Below, piece by piece: positions 1 to 12,585 of a stretch of DNA of 64,000 bases (position 1 is its first letter; every line of letters begins with the position of its first letter). Location of the stretch: NCBI GenBank assembly GCA_032622095.1, contig CP136067.1, positions 49,327,899-49,391,898 on the forward strand, in the 5' to 3' direction. The notes beneath the pieces are model-generated. The model was not told where the DNA came from and searched no databases. It saw nothing but the letters and a program-made list of their open reading frames with translations. A program made the translations under genes and the position numbers. This stretch comes from Siphonodentalium dalli (lineage: Eukaryota > Mollusca > Scaphopoda > Gadilida > Siphonodentaliidae).

Positions 1-56
1 CCTTATAAATCATGTTTGTACGAGATGGCAATTTCTCCTGCTCTAATCCTGCTTAC

Positions 57-173
57 CTCTACGTCTATACCGCTATCTCTGGACGACTCATCGACGTGAA
101 GCTTGAAGTCACAAGGGCTCAACAGCTGGATGATATCCATGGTATCGTCTATGTCGAAAGTGATGTTAGGAAT
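57..173 (-). CDS. CDC25-like phosphatase, isolated upstream exon (gene continues left of the window)
   Basis: This 117-nt exon encodes 39 residues, starting [10 protein letters not shown] and ending SGIDVE. It matches the first recognised exon of the two CDC25 copies at 7877-7993 and 31102-31218 almost base for base. It has a CTTTCAG acceptor at its upstream side and a GTAAGC donor at its downstream side, phase 0 at both ends. Alone it would not be identifiable; the call rests on its duplicates, which are joined in frame to clear CDC25 phosphatase exons. The SSRDSGID stretch is acidic and serine-rich, as expected of the regulatory region ahead of the catalytic domain. The other exons of this copy would lie beyond the left edge of the window, so its integrity cannot be judged. 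Confidence 0.7.
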
Positions 174-3100
174 CTGAAAGAAAAATGGTTTCAATTAATT
201 CATTGAAGCAAAAGAGGAATCATTGACGTCTAGCTAGGATATCAACCTACTGTCAGCTACACTATCTATAGATATAGGCAATATATCACCAACACTAATA
301 TTGCGGGAATTTGATCTATTCTGGTGATATTCTCCGATACGTTCAATTATTTGATTTATTTAATAAAACGCGGAAATATTCAGGCAACTAAAAATGTATT
401 GGGCAATAAATTGTTGCCGCTAAATTCCATCACCTCGCTAAAGAATGTCAGATAATGAGCACACGCTACATGCCACTGATAAGATATATTTGATCCAGTT
501 TATGCGGTCGCCATGGGAATGATAAATGTAAGGGAATACACTATAACTTAAAATAGGTGTATCGACATAGGTGTATTCCCGGTTCGAAATGTTAAATAAT
601 AGCATTAAGGCTCTGCAAGTACCAGTTTTGAAACACGGTAAAACTGAGAACCACGCGATGACGAGGATACTCACAATGGGCTCAAGGCGAGAAGGGCGAA
701 TGAATAAAAAGTCCAAACTTTACTGCTTATAAAGTAAGGGACAGAATGTTGTTTATTTTGAGAATACGTGAGAAACGATTCGCGATGTTGTATGATAACA
801 AATTGTAACACATCGGGATCGCGTGGCAGAACGTTGCTCACGGATACGGCTGCCTATCACAACTCGGGGCGTTAAAATTACACAGATAGTGGGAAGAGCA
901 GCGTCGATGCGCATGACAACGTGTTAGATTTCCTGTTCAGAAGTGTTTAGTCGCATGTTTGGAAGTGAGATAACAGTTTGTGAGTGAAATTCAGCCCAGG
1001 AACTGTCAACTATATTGTTTACAACTTATCAACTATGTCAGCAATTTGATCAGTCGGTGGTTTGCTGAAGATGAATAACGATCAATGGGGGATCACGAAC
1101 CTCACGAAGGCCCACAAAATATACTAACACTGACACGGCGCTTTTTTTTTATCTTCTGAAGAAACATCTGGACCTAACTTTTCTAAATTCTATGAATTGA
1201 ACAGATCTGTCTCGGGCACATATAGTCCGGACAATGTACGTAACGTATGTTACCACCAATGTGATGAGAATTCAACAATCGTATGCGACCTACCAACTTC
1301 AATATGATACTCTTTATTCCGGCCTCCACGGTGAAGAGCAGTGAGGTTTTTTAATTGTATCTTTTTTCTATTCACAAATTCGTGGAAAGTATATATAAAC
1401 AGCAAAAACCCAAATGTAAAAGACAAACCCAAATCTAAAAGTCAATTAGCACATATCAGCGCGGAACGGGTGTTGTAACTTAATAGGTACACATTATTAA
1501 CAGATCCTGTTTTGTGTAGACATAATTTTAAACATACCATATTGTAGATAGTTGAAAGTATTGAGTGTTTATGAATATGCGTTTTCTACTGCAACAAAAT
1601 GAAATAGAACTGACAAGTTAAGACGGGGCACCATTTTATTAACTACGTGCACATATCACGTGACTTCAGTTGAGCTTGGCTTACCATATTGTGCAAGTGA
1701 TTGAATTTCAACCGACAAAGAGTCACTTCGTAATATGTCCCTAGCCCATAAGCGCGACTGGTTGCGTTTTCTCGCCTGATAGTGTGAAAGTCTGACCCCT
1801 TTATTACTCACCGGAACTAACTTATATGTTTCGTCGTTAACATTATCACTCCGCGAGGAGCTTATCACTCAGATGGGAGCTTTACGAATGTGACAAGTTT
1901 GAAGAATTCGTTTCGCTTTTTTTTTCAACTCAGGTTTTGCCCCCAAATTATCCGTAGTAATGGTCACTTCTATACCATTCCAGTGATGTTCGGAAGATCA
2001 ATATACACGTAGGTCGATAAATACAACAATGCGGACTTTATATGCCAACGGAAGACGTGGACCCTATGTCAAGGAGTTCTATAAATATATATAGGGGCAC
2101 CCTTTTGCATTATTATTCAGCGACCGCTGGGCAGATTTAGCTGATATTTGGTATGGTGATAGAACAGCTACATGCATAGCGTGGATTTCGTCCACCCATT
2201 TTCACCAGAGTTATGGCCCTTTTTTTACTTAGAAAATTAAATTTTTCTCTTGTTTTTTTGGGTTTCCAGATGATAGCGTGAGCTTTGGTGGTACGATTGC
2301 AAACTTAAATCCCATAGTTTTGTGGACCAGTTATATGAAAATACATGTCAAGTGCGAAAATGCCACGCGACAGCGTACCTCTTGTTACATACAGCCGACT
2401 AAGGGTATGTTCTAAGAGCTGGAAAACTTCGCAATTGGTCTTATATTTATGTGGTGCGTGTTGGAAAGGGATGAAGCACTATGAATTTAGTTTTTAGTAG
2501 GACCCTCTTTTGTGAATTCGGTATGCACCACGTGACCAGAATGAGCTTGTATTATCAGATTGAGTAACGGATTGAATTTCATCAGCCAGCAAAGAGCCAT
2601 TTCCCATATGGCACCAGCCAATGCAGATGTGACAGTCGGCCTTTTCCGATTGGAGGGTGCAATAAGCCGGTCCTTTAAAGGACAGATAATTTTGGCCAGA
2701 TGCTAAGTGAACAGTCAATATAGTTTAGTTATATGTGTTATTATATTACCACACACATTTGGAATTTATTAGTGTCGAGATCCTTTTTTCGCCACGAAGA
2801 TTAGAAGGCCCCTACCTGGTCACTATACCACGGGTTCCTGTCAGATTAGTCATAAAACAAAAAGTATCTATATATTAGACTTATATATAGGTAATTTTCG
2901 CAGAAGTGAAGCAAACGCTCTTTATTTGTTGCCTTATCACACATAAACTGGCAAGCAATACTGCTCTTTATTATTCCACCGACATATTTTATTTTCGGAA
3001 ATGGACAGGGGTGTGCGGAAAAGCGAGAACAATTCCACTGTGATTTAAATGGCAACCCAAAATGAACAGTGACAGATTACAATTTAATATACATCCGTTA

Positions 3101-3314
3101 TAATTCAAACTATGGACAAACGCCCGTTTTATGAGCATATATAAATACACGATTTGATATCCAATAGTACTTACTATATTGACTGTTCTGATTGCATATT
3201 TTTTGGAGTTTTACTGAGAGTTACAATAAAAACAGTCTAAAACGATTATCTCGATCCTGACCATGAAGCGAGGAAACCATACATGTATCAATTTAATGGA
3301 TCTGGTTGAATTCT

Positions 3315-3516
3315 CCATATAGTTGACGTGAAGGCCACATAAGAACATGAGAATGAGTAATCGTAACTTACCTTGCGCGCCTGTGTATGAACCGGGAATA
3401 TAGAACTCTAGGCTACCATATAGTTGACGTGAAGGCCACATAAGAACATGCGAATGAGTAATCGTAACTTACCTTGCGCGCCTGTGTATGAGCTGGGAAT
3501 ATAGAACTCTAGGCTA
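3315..3516. repeat. 101-bp unit duplicated in tandem, each copy carrying a splice-donor-like site
   Basis: Units 3315-3415 and 3416-3516 are nearly identical, starting at CCATATAGTTGACG. On the minus strand each contains an open stretch reading EFYIPGSYTGAQ (EFYIPSSYTGAQ in the other unit) followed by a strong donor (CAAG then GTAAGT). This could be a duplicated small exon of an unrecognised gene or just repeat DNA. The same pair is present at 26528-26628 and 26629-26729, so it predates the large duplication. No known family is recognised. Confidence 0.75.
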
Positions 3517-3938
3517 CCGAGTACCCCTCGTATTAGCTTACGTTTTGCTGTATATACAGGGTTTCGATTCCTCATAAGGATTTCCCAATATGAAGCCGCT
3601 TAATGAGATAATGTTGTTTCGGCAATAACAAGGTTTCCTATTTCTGGATCTTTAATAATCCTCTTATGGGAATTAAAATCCTCGGGTCCTTCGTCAACAA
3701 ATTCCACAAGCATCACACTTTGACAGTTTGACCAAAACAATATAATTTAGTATTGCTCACTCTTAATGAAATTTCAACACGAGACATTGTCTGGTGTTTG
3801 ATGTACTTAAAACGGAAGGAACATGTACATATTATGTTATTAGATGCAAGTGGCAACAGGACTTCCGGTCGTGGAGAAAATCACACTCTGGGCTAGACGA
3901 GGTCATGGGTTCGAACTTCGAACAAATACTATAAAACT

Positions 3939-4058
3939 AAAATTATTGTAATGTGGTTGTTACTTTGGAATTACACATTTTATTATAAAATTATAGCATA
4001 CAAATTTGTATTACGTAATTAGTAAATTCCAAAGTAACACTCACGTTACAATAATTTT
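3939..4058. mobile_element. Short MITE-like element with ~35-bp inverted ends
   Basis: The left end AAAATTATTGTAATGTGGTT and the right end, read on the other strand, AAAATTATTGTAACGTGAGT form imperfect inverted repeats that extend through TGTTACTTTGGAATT. The total is 120 bp, with an AT-rich centre and no coding capacity. A twin copy lies at 27152-27271 in the duplicated segment. The target-site duplication is not clear, so the superfamily is not assigned. Confidence 0.6.
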
Positions 4059-4600
4059 GTTTTTATTATGGTAATCAACTGTATTTCTACCAATGTATGT
4101 CTCTCACTGTTGATTTAGTTTCAACATACATGACGAAAACTTCATTAACAACATGCCTCCACGAGAAATGATATTCAACAGATCTTCTGGGACAATATTG
4201 GGCCATGGGTTGAGGGAACTCGCAATGTGCCATTCTCGTCGATAGAGTAGTAACATAAGTTTGACAACAATATTTATTTACAATGTAGCACGTTATGTGA
4301 AACAATATATATTAACAATAATTTAGCGAGCTCTTTACAGCATATACATTTTATAAATAACAATCACAGCTAAGCTTGAAAACAAAACAAATATCTCACA
4401 CACCAAGCAGTTCATATATTGCTACCCAAATGACGTTTTTTTGGGGTGGGGGTGTATTAATAAATAGACCTGTGACTACCCGTCAAGTACGCTGATCAAA
4501 TCTTAAACACTTGGTGCACTGGTGTCTGAGAAATAACATGACAACAAATAACAAATAACAACAAACAACAGAGTAACAACAACTTGATGACGACGAACAG

Positions 4601-7600
4601 CTAGAATCTCAGCGACCTCTTCCTCTGACCGTTGGACCAGGACTTGGATTTGGCTCGGAAGTGACGTAGCTGAGATGAGTAATCCTGGTGCAGCATAGGT
4701 CGATATGACTGTGGGGTGCAGAGAGTCTGGGAAGAGTAATATATAGCAAATAAGAACACAATAATATTCACAATTTCACGAATTATATGCAGAAGATGTA
4801 CTTGTTCGGGTGCTGAAACACCGTTGCATCGACAGTGAACTACATTTGTTGCAATTACTCAACACATGCGTGTATTAAACGTGAGCTTATTGGTACGATG
4901 TCTTGTCATCATAGTTCGTTAGGTACACGTACAGCGTTGAAACGAATTTCGAAAATGTAGTGAAACAAAACGCACCTGTTTGGATTCGAAGAATTCCTTA
5001 TACCCGCCATGAAGGATATAGATTTCAGGGTAAAACAGGTTCGGGTAATTCTCTGCGTTCATCTCTCTGTCCTTCTGTCGCAGGTGTCTGAGCCTAGAAA
5101 AAATACATTCAGATATAAACCTTGGCTCACGACATAATCATAGCAATAACATATACATGTAGTGAACTGTATTGCTACGTGTATGCTTACATCCGATTAC
5201 AAAGAACTTAATAAAATAATTAAATAATGCTCCAATTTCTCCTTTTAAATTTCATGTTAAACTTAAAGGGGTATACTAAATCCGGCCATATATGGGACCA
5301 TCTGCTTTTATACAGAATATAAGCATATGATTAATGAATTTGAGCCATGAATTAGTCTGAAAGAGTATAATGATAATGAATTTATGACTCCAGGCATGAA
5401 CTCATTATCATAACAATTACCCTGTCAAGGAGATAGTCCCATAAATTGCCGGATTTAGTGTACAGTATACCTTTAAGGTTTGTAAATTAGCCTGTTCCAT
5501 TGATATGTTAATACTTTAATAAACTATGGTTGATATAGAATTGATACTTACATTTTTGGACCGCGTTCAGATGAGAACTCGCAGTGAAAGATGACGATGG
5601 TCCGGTGTTTGAGGGGAGCGTCGCCCAGAAACCTCTTCTCGATCATCGCCTGTGTGTGGAGATTCTCAGCATCCTGAAAATAAGAGGTGACTTAGATACA
5701 GATCCTAAGACAATACAAACACTACACAATTCAACCGCAAAATCGGCCGATAGGAAAACTGATCATTATTCTAACACAAATATAATTTTTACCGGTATTG
5801 TCGATTGTTGGGTGGCTGAATTTAGATTATTGACACAAACCACCATTAAGGGTGATACCATACATCTGAATTGATATTCTGAGCGTGTTACAAATTTTAT
5901 TATTGGACTCATCAACAAACAAAAAAACCATTAAGAAATAAAACTATACGGATATACATGTACAATATGTAATTTCAACATATATATTGATATTTGTTAC
6001 GTAATAAAATAATGTTGTCAATCAACATAATGCCAATAAGATCATTTAACTTGGCATGATCCTCATTATTTTACAAAAGAAAGAAATCGATTGCTGTGTG
6101 AAATTGGCAAATATTAGAACAGAGGTCACGTCGGTGACGCACACGTACCTGGATATGACCACCTTCGTACTCATATGGGTATCGACAGTCTACGACCACA
6201 AACTCGTCGACGCTGTTGCTGAATCGGCCTGACATCAAATCTTCCAACTGTAAAAAAAAATGAATGACAAATTTCACTACTAATATTTTATAACTGGAAC
6301 AAATCTACGATGAAGGTATACGGTATTTGGATATGTTCCGCATAATTGGTGGACTCATCCCATAAGAACACTGGACGTCTGGTGAAGAATTTCGAGACAT
6401 GATTGTATACATCATTTATTACACATCTTTCCTAACCTAACTACTTCATTATCTTCACCCATCTATCGCACCCCACTCTTTCTCATCCCAACTCGCTTAA
6501 CTATCCAAACATTATGAGAAAACATAGAACTATATTAAAATTTTCGTCTTCTTTACCAAGTAGTTGTCTGTATTGACACTTGGGGTAACATTTTAAGAGG
6601 AAAGAATTTTTATCCCATCATAATTTGAACCGTTTGCTTTTCTATCAGTTTGAATTTCAGATATAGAAGGAAGTCCAGATAGTTGGGCACAAAAGCAACA
6701 TGGGAACATTCATATTACATGTATACCTCAATCAAATACGTGTATTGGAAGTCTCGATTATTGTATACATTAATCATTTGAAAGCACTCACTGTTTGTGG
6801 GGAGATGTACTTAAGATCCTTGTGCCGACCGGAGATGACATGGAGAGTGTGGGTCAGGGTCCCGTCACCAATCAGATCGTCGTTGGAGGTAATCGAGTTC
6901 AGAGCTTCTTTAATTCTCACGTCGTCTTTGGCTGATTTATCTACCAGGTGGCGTTTGGCTGCTGGTTCGATGATGTCACACTTATCAGCGATCTGGCGCT
7001 TCAGACAGTTGTCGGAGGATTTGGAACGCCCGAAAAGACATCGAACTGGTCTACGACAGATGGAAAACTGGAAGGGATATATATAGAACAGATATTTACT
7101 TGTTTAGATGTTTGTTTTCCCGTGGCTTAAATACAAAAATTCAACAAATAAAATGTGTGCGTATGATACTGGCAATTGCGTTTGAAGCATTGCAACGCAT
7201 ATATTCATGCTGAACTGTTTTGGTTTGGGTGGTGCCTGCAGTTGATACATGTATGACCGTTTGTATTATGTTCTTTATATATATATTGTGTTCATATATA
7301 CAATCTTCAGTAATGGAGGATACTTAAAGATATATATTATTGTGGCGTTCTAGGTTTAAGTAATTTATAAATAACAATTACACGTACCTCAGACTTAGTT
7401 GGTGTTTCTGATGGGAGAATCGAACAGAAACTACCCTCATGTTCGCTGATGTGTGCAGCAGTTGGTGACTGGAAAACAAATTATATTGATTAATGTGGAT
7501 ATAATTAGCCATATCAGTTAACATTTAAGTCAAGCAACTCAATCACTATTTCCTGTGAGCAGCATTATATGCTTTTATATTATATATACAGCATAGACTA

Positions 7601-7993
7601 ATGAAAGAAAATAGTCGACAATATGCTATTAAAAAACATAACTTAATTTGACCATTTATGTGCCATAATAGAAACGTATACAGGTTCATTACTGTGGTTG
7701 CTTTAACATTTTCACATAAAACGAACTGACGAAATAACTTGTGATCGATTCCTTAATACTGTTCTTAAATAAGCACAATGTTTAAACTGAACAATGTTCT
7801 CTAAATTACGGATAATAGGTCCTTATAAATCACGTTTGTACGAGTTGGCAATTTCTCCTGCTCTAATCCTGCTTACCTCTACGTCTATACCGCTATCTCT
7901 GGACGACTCATCGACATGAAGCTTGAAGTCACAAGGGCTCAACAGATGGATGATATCCATGGTATCGTATATGTCGAAAGTGATGTTAGGAAT
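4601..7993 (-). CDS. cdc25: CDC25-family dual-specificity phosphatase, seven exons with intact C-terminal part (copy 1)
   Basis: CDC25 removes inhibitory phosphates from the ATP loop of cyclin-dependent kinases and so triggers entry into mitosis or S phase. Exons read on the minus strand: 7877-7993, 7388-7468, 6792-7067, 6149-6247, 5552-5673, 4976-5093, 4601-4726. All introns are GT-AG; phases are 0 except 5552-5673/4976-5093, where a Met codon is split. Together they give about 312 residues ending in TAG. Family hallmarks: LIGDG and [13 protein letters not shown] in 6792-7067; [17 protein letters not shown] (rhodanese/CDC25 fold) in 6149-6247; the catalytic loop [14 protein letters not shown] in 5552-5673, with Cys codon 5581-5583 and the HC(X)5R signature complete; [12 protein letters not shown] in 4976-5093; SYRPMLHQD plus a basic tail in the last exon. 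The second exon encodes an S/T-P-rich stretch (SPTAAH, SETPTK), plausible CDK sites. A possible poly(A) signal (AATAAA, minus strand) is at 4273-4278. The usual CDC25 is longer; N-terminal exons are not found. Confidence 0.93.
5263..5476. mobile_element. TTAA-flanked MITE in an intron of CDC25 copy 1
   Basis: About 210 bp, beginning TTAAAGGGGTATACTAAATC and ending in the inverse ...GATTTAGTGTACAGTATACC then TTTAA. The inverted ends are roughly 45 bp and continue through TATGGGACCATCT/AGATAGTCCCATA. TTAA at both edges suggests a non-autonomous element of a TTAA-targeting superfamily such as piggyBac or Kolobok (inference). It sits in the intron between exons 5552-5673 and 4976-5093. The twin at 28474-28692 keeps a more complete left end, with an extra CTGTA, which clarifies the terminal sequence. 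Confidence 0.7.
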
Positions 7994-8014
7994 CTGAAAG
8001 AAAAATGGTTTCAA

Positions 8015-9890
8015 TTAATTAATTGAAGCAAAAGAGGAATCATTGACGTCTAACTCGGATATCAACCTACTGTCAGCTACACTATCTATATATATAGATA
8101 TAGGCAATATATCACCAACACTAATATTGCGGGAATTTGATCTATTCTGGTGATATTCTCCGATACGTTCATTTATTAGAAATATTTAATAAAACGCGGA
8201 AATATTCAGGCAACTAAAAATGTATTGGGCAACTAATTGTTGTCGCTAAATTCCATCACCTCGCTAAAGAATGTCAGATAATGAGCACACGCTACATGCC
8301 ACTGATAAGATATATTTGATCCAGTTTATGCGGTCGCCATGCGAATGATAAATGTAAGGGAATACATTATAACTTAAAATATGTGTATCGACATAGAGAT
8401 GTATTCCCGGTTCGAAATGTTCAATAATAGCATTAAGGCTCTGCAAGTACCAGTTTTGAAACATGTGAAATGAATTGAGGTACACGGTAAAACTGAGAAC
8501 CACGCGATGACGAGGATACTCACAATGGGTTCAAGACGAGAAGAGCGAATGAATAAAAAGTCCAAACTTTACTGCTTATAAAGTAAGGGACAGAATGTTG
8601 TTTATTTTGAGAATACGTGAGAAACGATTCGCGATGTTGTATGATAACAAATTGTAACACATCGGGATCGCGTGGCAGAACGTTGCTCACGGATACGGCT
8701 GCCTATCACAACTCGAGGCGTTAAAATTACACAGATAGTGGGAAGAGCAGCGTCGATGCGCATGACAACGTGTTATATTTCCTGTTCAGAAGTGTTTAGT
8801 CGCATGTTTGGAAGTGAGATAACAGTTTGTGAGTGAAATTCAGCCCAGGAACTGTCAACTATATTGTTTACAACTTATCAACTATGTCAGCAATTTGGTC
8901 AGTCGATGGTTTGCTGAATATGAATAACGACCAATGGGGGGATCACGAACCTCACGAAGGCCCACAAACTATACTAACACTGACACTGCGCTTCTTTTTT
9001 TTATCTTCTGAAGAAACATCGGGACCTAACTTTTCTAAATTCTATGAATTGAACAGATCTGTATCGGGCACATATATTCCGGACAATGTCTGTTACCACC
9101 AATGTGATGAGAATTCATCAATCTTATGCGACCTACTAACTTCAATATAATACTCTTTAGTCCGACCTCTACGATGAAGAGCAGTGAGGTTATTGAATTG
9201 TATCATTTTTCTATTCACAAATTCGTGGAGAGTATATATAAACAGTAAAAAACCCAAATGTAAAAGTCAAAACCAAATGTAATAGTCAATTAGCACATAT
9301 CAGCGGCGAAAGGGTGGTGTAACTTAAAAAAAAATAGGTACACATTATTAGAATATCCTGTTTTGTGTAAACATAATTTTAAACATACCATATTGCAGAT
9401 AGTTGAAAGTATTGAGTGTATATAGTTGAATATGCGTTTTCTACTGCAACAAAATGAAATTGAACTGAGAAGTTAACACGGAGCACCATTTTATTAACTA
9501 CGTGCACACATCACGTGACATCAGTTGAGCTTGGCTTACCATATTGTGTAAGTGATTGAATTTCAACCATCAAAGAGTAACTTCGTAATATGTCCCTAGC
9601 CTAAGCGCGACTGGCGGCGTTTTCTCGCCTGATAGTGTGAAAGTCTGAGCCCTTTATTAATCACCGGAACTAACTTATCTGTTTCGTCGTTAACATTATC
9701 ACTACAATACGTGCAATAAGACATTATATGGTCGTGTAATAGAGGACGAGACGGTTAGCTTTTATTAAGTCTCCCCATCCAATTACTTTGACTCCCGTAC
9801 ATGTAAGTGCTTTCAGTGAACACATGTGGTAAATGAGAAGATCACACCACCTATTCGACCATACCGGGCGCTTCGCACCAAACTACTCTC

Positions 9891-9927
<37 letters not shown>

Positions 9928-12585
9928 AGAGGACAAAGTCCTTACATTGTATGTTACTACATTTATTTGTTGCTATTTTATCTCTTCTCTCAAATGAAAC
10001 GGAGATGACGCTTTCGAATCTCCATTTTGTCTGCGTCATCTGTAATGAGGGATGATGTAGGTCGATAAATCTATTGATACCGGGTACATGCTCTGTATAA
10101 TATGAAAGAACTGGCAATTGTCAAACCTGTTTTCCAGTTTTCACACAGAAGTAAACCAAACGCTATTTATTTTGTCTTATCATCAATAGACTAACTAGCA
10201 ATAACGTTCTTTATTATTCCACAGACATTTTTTTAATTTCCGGAACCAGCGCACGGGTGTACGGAAAGCTAGAATAATGCCACGGTGCTTTAAGTGCACG
10301 TTGGCCCAAAATGAATAGTGAGAGTTCACAATTTATTATACATTTGAAATGCTATGTCAACATATGGAGAAACCACGGATTTAGGGGTGTTTATATGTTT
10401 ATATCCAACGTTACTTACTATATTGGCTGTTATCTTTCTTGGAGTTGTACTGAGAGTTACATTCTCTGTACCATAAGCTTACAATGCTAACCGGCTGCGT
10501 GCGACATTTCGACAATATTTTATTTTTCGCACGTACTACTAATCCGGATGCGTGTGACATATCAAACCTTCACCTAGGACATTTTCTTGAGACATAGCAT
10601 TTTTGTATACACTCACATTGACATTACCCTGAAATGATGTTTTATAAGAGTGTCGATCCCCAATATTTAATTTCACACACGCACGGTTACGCGTACAATG
10701 GTAACCGGCTGCGTGCGACATATCGACATATGATCAAACCACTACAGTAATTATGTGTTCGTTGCAACAATCGTATAATAATTGTAACATGTATTTATAG
10801 CTATTTATCTATACCATAAATGCTGTGTTTATAACCGTGCATCTGATTTCCGCGATAAACCTCTATATACACATGTACATTATAATTGACATTGCTTGCA
10901 GAATTTATGCCTAATTGCTCGCAATCGGCAACACAACTATTTTCACCATCGAAACGTAATTCCATTCACCTGGGCCATTTGAGTGTGACATAGCAGTTTT
11001 CATACACACACAATCACCTTACCCTGACTGAAGTTTTTATCTATGCTATCCGGATGCGTGCGAATTATCATCAAACCACTACAGTAATGTATAGTTATGT
11101 ACATTGATCAGAGATTAAAGCATATCAATCAATTATCGTACTACAGTTATTACATTCATTTAGTTATATATACTTATATGTACAATAATCTTGTGTTGAT
11201 AATTATATATCTTGCCTGTAAATACTTGAAATAATGTACATGTACTCTCATGTGAAGCAGGTCAATAAACAATTCTATTAAGAGGTGGCCCAAAATGAAT
11301 AGTGACAATAGACAATTTTATACATTCGAAATTCTATGTCAAACTATGGAGAAACCACGGATTTAGAGGTGTTTGTAAGTACACGGCTTGATAGCCAATA
11401 TTACTTACTATATTGACAGTTTTCTTTCTTGGAGTTGTACTGAGAGTTACATTCTCACAATAAACAAAATTCAAGTTAATTGCCTATTGGTGTAAAAAGA
11501 TTATCTCGATTGATTGATTGTGGTTTTAATGTGGCTTTCAGCAACTAAGACCATATCACGACCATATCACGACATTGCCAGTATTAATGGTGCAGGACAT
11601 CTAACAGTGCATGATTTCAATGGCTGACAAACTCGTCGACCAATTTTCACGTTATCAAAATAGGTAGATAATGCCCAAACTACCTTTCTAGGACCAATAT
11701 ATGTCCCAAAAAGACGCATTCAAGTCATGAAAATTACAACAAAGTCGTGGTGTTTGAGGCCCAAACAATCAGCCTGCCAATTTGGATGAAGAAACCACCG
11801 ACAACAGCCGAGGATCTCCGGGTGTCTTCGCAAATAAGCTTCCACCGTGTCTATCATTTTCGGTACGCGACAAGGCGTTTCAGTTTGATGTTATGTGTTC
11901 CTGCGTGAACAATGGTCTCTGTTGACAAGAATGTAATGATAAAACGGTTCACCTACATTTATCAGGGAATGGTGCGAGGTGGTTAGAGAAAGGAACACAA
12001 TATTACTAATATAATAATTAATTATGTTGAGATGCCTTTGTATTTAAATTGCAACCCAACATAAGTATGGTAGTAAATAGCATGATTTGCAGTATATGCT
12101 GAATATTTTCTCTTTCTTATAGCATATAGGAAACGGTAGCCAAGTATTAGATCATATCATTAATTTATACTCTGGATACCGTGGAGATCATATTCAACCC
12201 GTTCAAGATATGGGAACTTTTTAATATTCTGACGGAGAACTTTATAGCATTTGAATAAAACAACGCAGTGACTATATATTCGTTTGTTAATACTTGTTCC
12301 TCAATAATATATTTCACAATAAGGGTGGTCACAACTCCATATTGCATGATTTGATTCTGTCTTTTGTGAGTCGACATCGAAATAAACATTGAATTGCTTA
12401 CCGTGAAAACTTCAATGATTGTATAAAGTGACATCTTTCATGTAACATCGAGCTGGGAATTTCACCTACACTGTGGAATATAGTATTTACTGAGGAACGA
12501 TATTAACTAAGAACTATATTAGCTGCACTGTGTTTTAATGTAATAAACTTCCCTGTCGGAACATGAACACGTTATTATTTCGGCC
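8015..12585. other. Region upstream of CDC25 copy 1: duplicated non-coding DNA and old repeats
   Basis: 8015-9704 is the promoter-proximal part, repeated at 190-1850, 21090-23710, 23711-25230 and 31240-34330. A (CT)n tract lies at about 9889-9926. From 10135 to 11465 there are two rounds of an older repeat (10140-10465 and 11285-11465), separated by short motifs repeated several times, such as CCGG(A/C)TGCGTGCGA and CATCAAACCACTACAGTAAT. The block at 10806-11100 also occurs, moved, at 32408-32820. Nothing from 11466 to 12585 is recognised as a gene. Confidence 0.55.
8524..8580 (-). promoter_or_regulatory. Possible TATA-box promoter and short first exon upstream of CDC25 copy 1
   Basis: On the minus strand a TATA-like CTTTATAAG (about 8573-8581) lies some 50 bp before a good splice donor (GTGAGTATCC, first intron base 8523). 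Together they could be a promoter with a short non-coding first exon, about 530 bp upstream of the first recognised CDC25 exon. The same arrangement is kept in the other copies of the unit (near 728, 22423, 24235 and 33041). Those copies are recent duplicates, so conservation is weak evidence. No coding exon with an ATG was found between here and 7993. This is inference only. Confidence 0.25.

Larger units (their letters stand above)
1851..4600. other. Non-coding stretch downstream of CDC25 copy 1
   Basis: No gene is supported here. It holds poly-T tracts, a 101-bp tandem duplication (3315-3516), a short MITE-like inverted repeat (3939-4058) and part of an old dispersed repeat (about 2890-3230). 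The last is recognisably related to 10140-10465 and 11285-11465; shared words include TTACTATATTG and the GGAGTT-TACTGAGAGTTAC block. The stretch reappears with minor deletions at 25228-27811. Confidence 0.6.
240..12585 (+). repeat. Segmental duplication of the CDC25 region, copy I
   Basis: This ~12.3 kb segment matches 23711-34877 followed by 55315-57585 nearly base for base, with small indels. Known differences: copy II lacks about 160 bp corresponding to 1729-1890 and about 130 bp corresponding to 2391-2521. Its left part (1-1850) is itself a copy of 7821-9704, so the CDC25 upstream region occurs twice within copy I. Homology to copy II stops abruptly after ...CACGTTATTATTT at about 12584. 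Copy I carries the empty site of the 20-kb transposon at 10411-10420. Confidence 0.9.

Noticed and set aside
3851-3925. tRNA or tRNA-derived SINE suggested by a B-box-like GGGTTCGAACTTC at 3907-3919
   Set aside because: Only a weak A-box-like match upstream and no cloverleaf I could draw; chance or an old SINE remnant cannot be separated without a search.
5584-5874. Plus-strand 96-codon frame (and its twin at 28800-29090)
   Set aside because: It is the antisense of the CDC25 catalytic exon plus intron; the minus strand carries the real gene with splice sites and the active-site motif.
6700-7086. Plus-strand 128-codon frame (twins at 29922-30308 and 19925-20311)
   Set aside because: Antisense shadow of the 276-nt CDC25 exon; no domain on the plus strand.
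8833-9150. Plus-strand ~105-codon frame in the CDC25 upstream region (also 24491-24814)
   Set aside because: No ATG at its start, and it is broken by stops or length changes in the other copies of the unit, so it is not conserved as coding.
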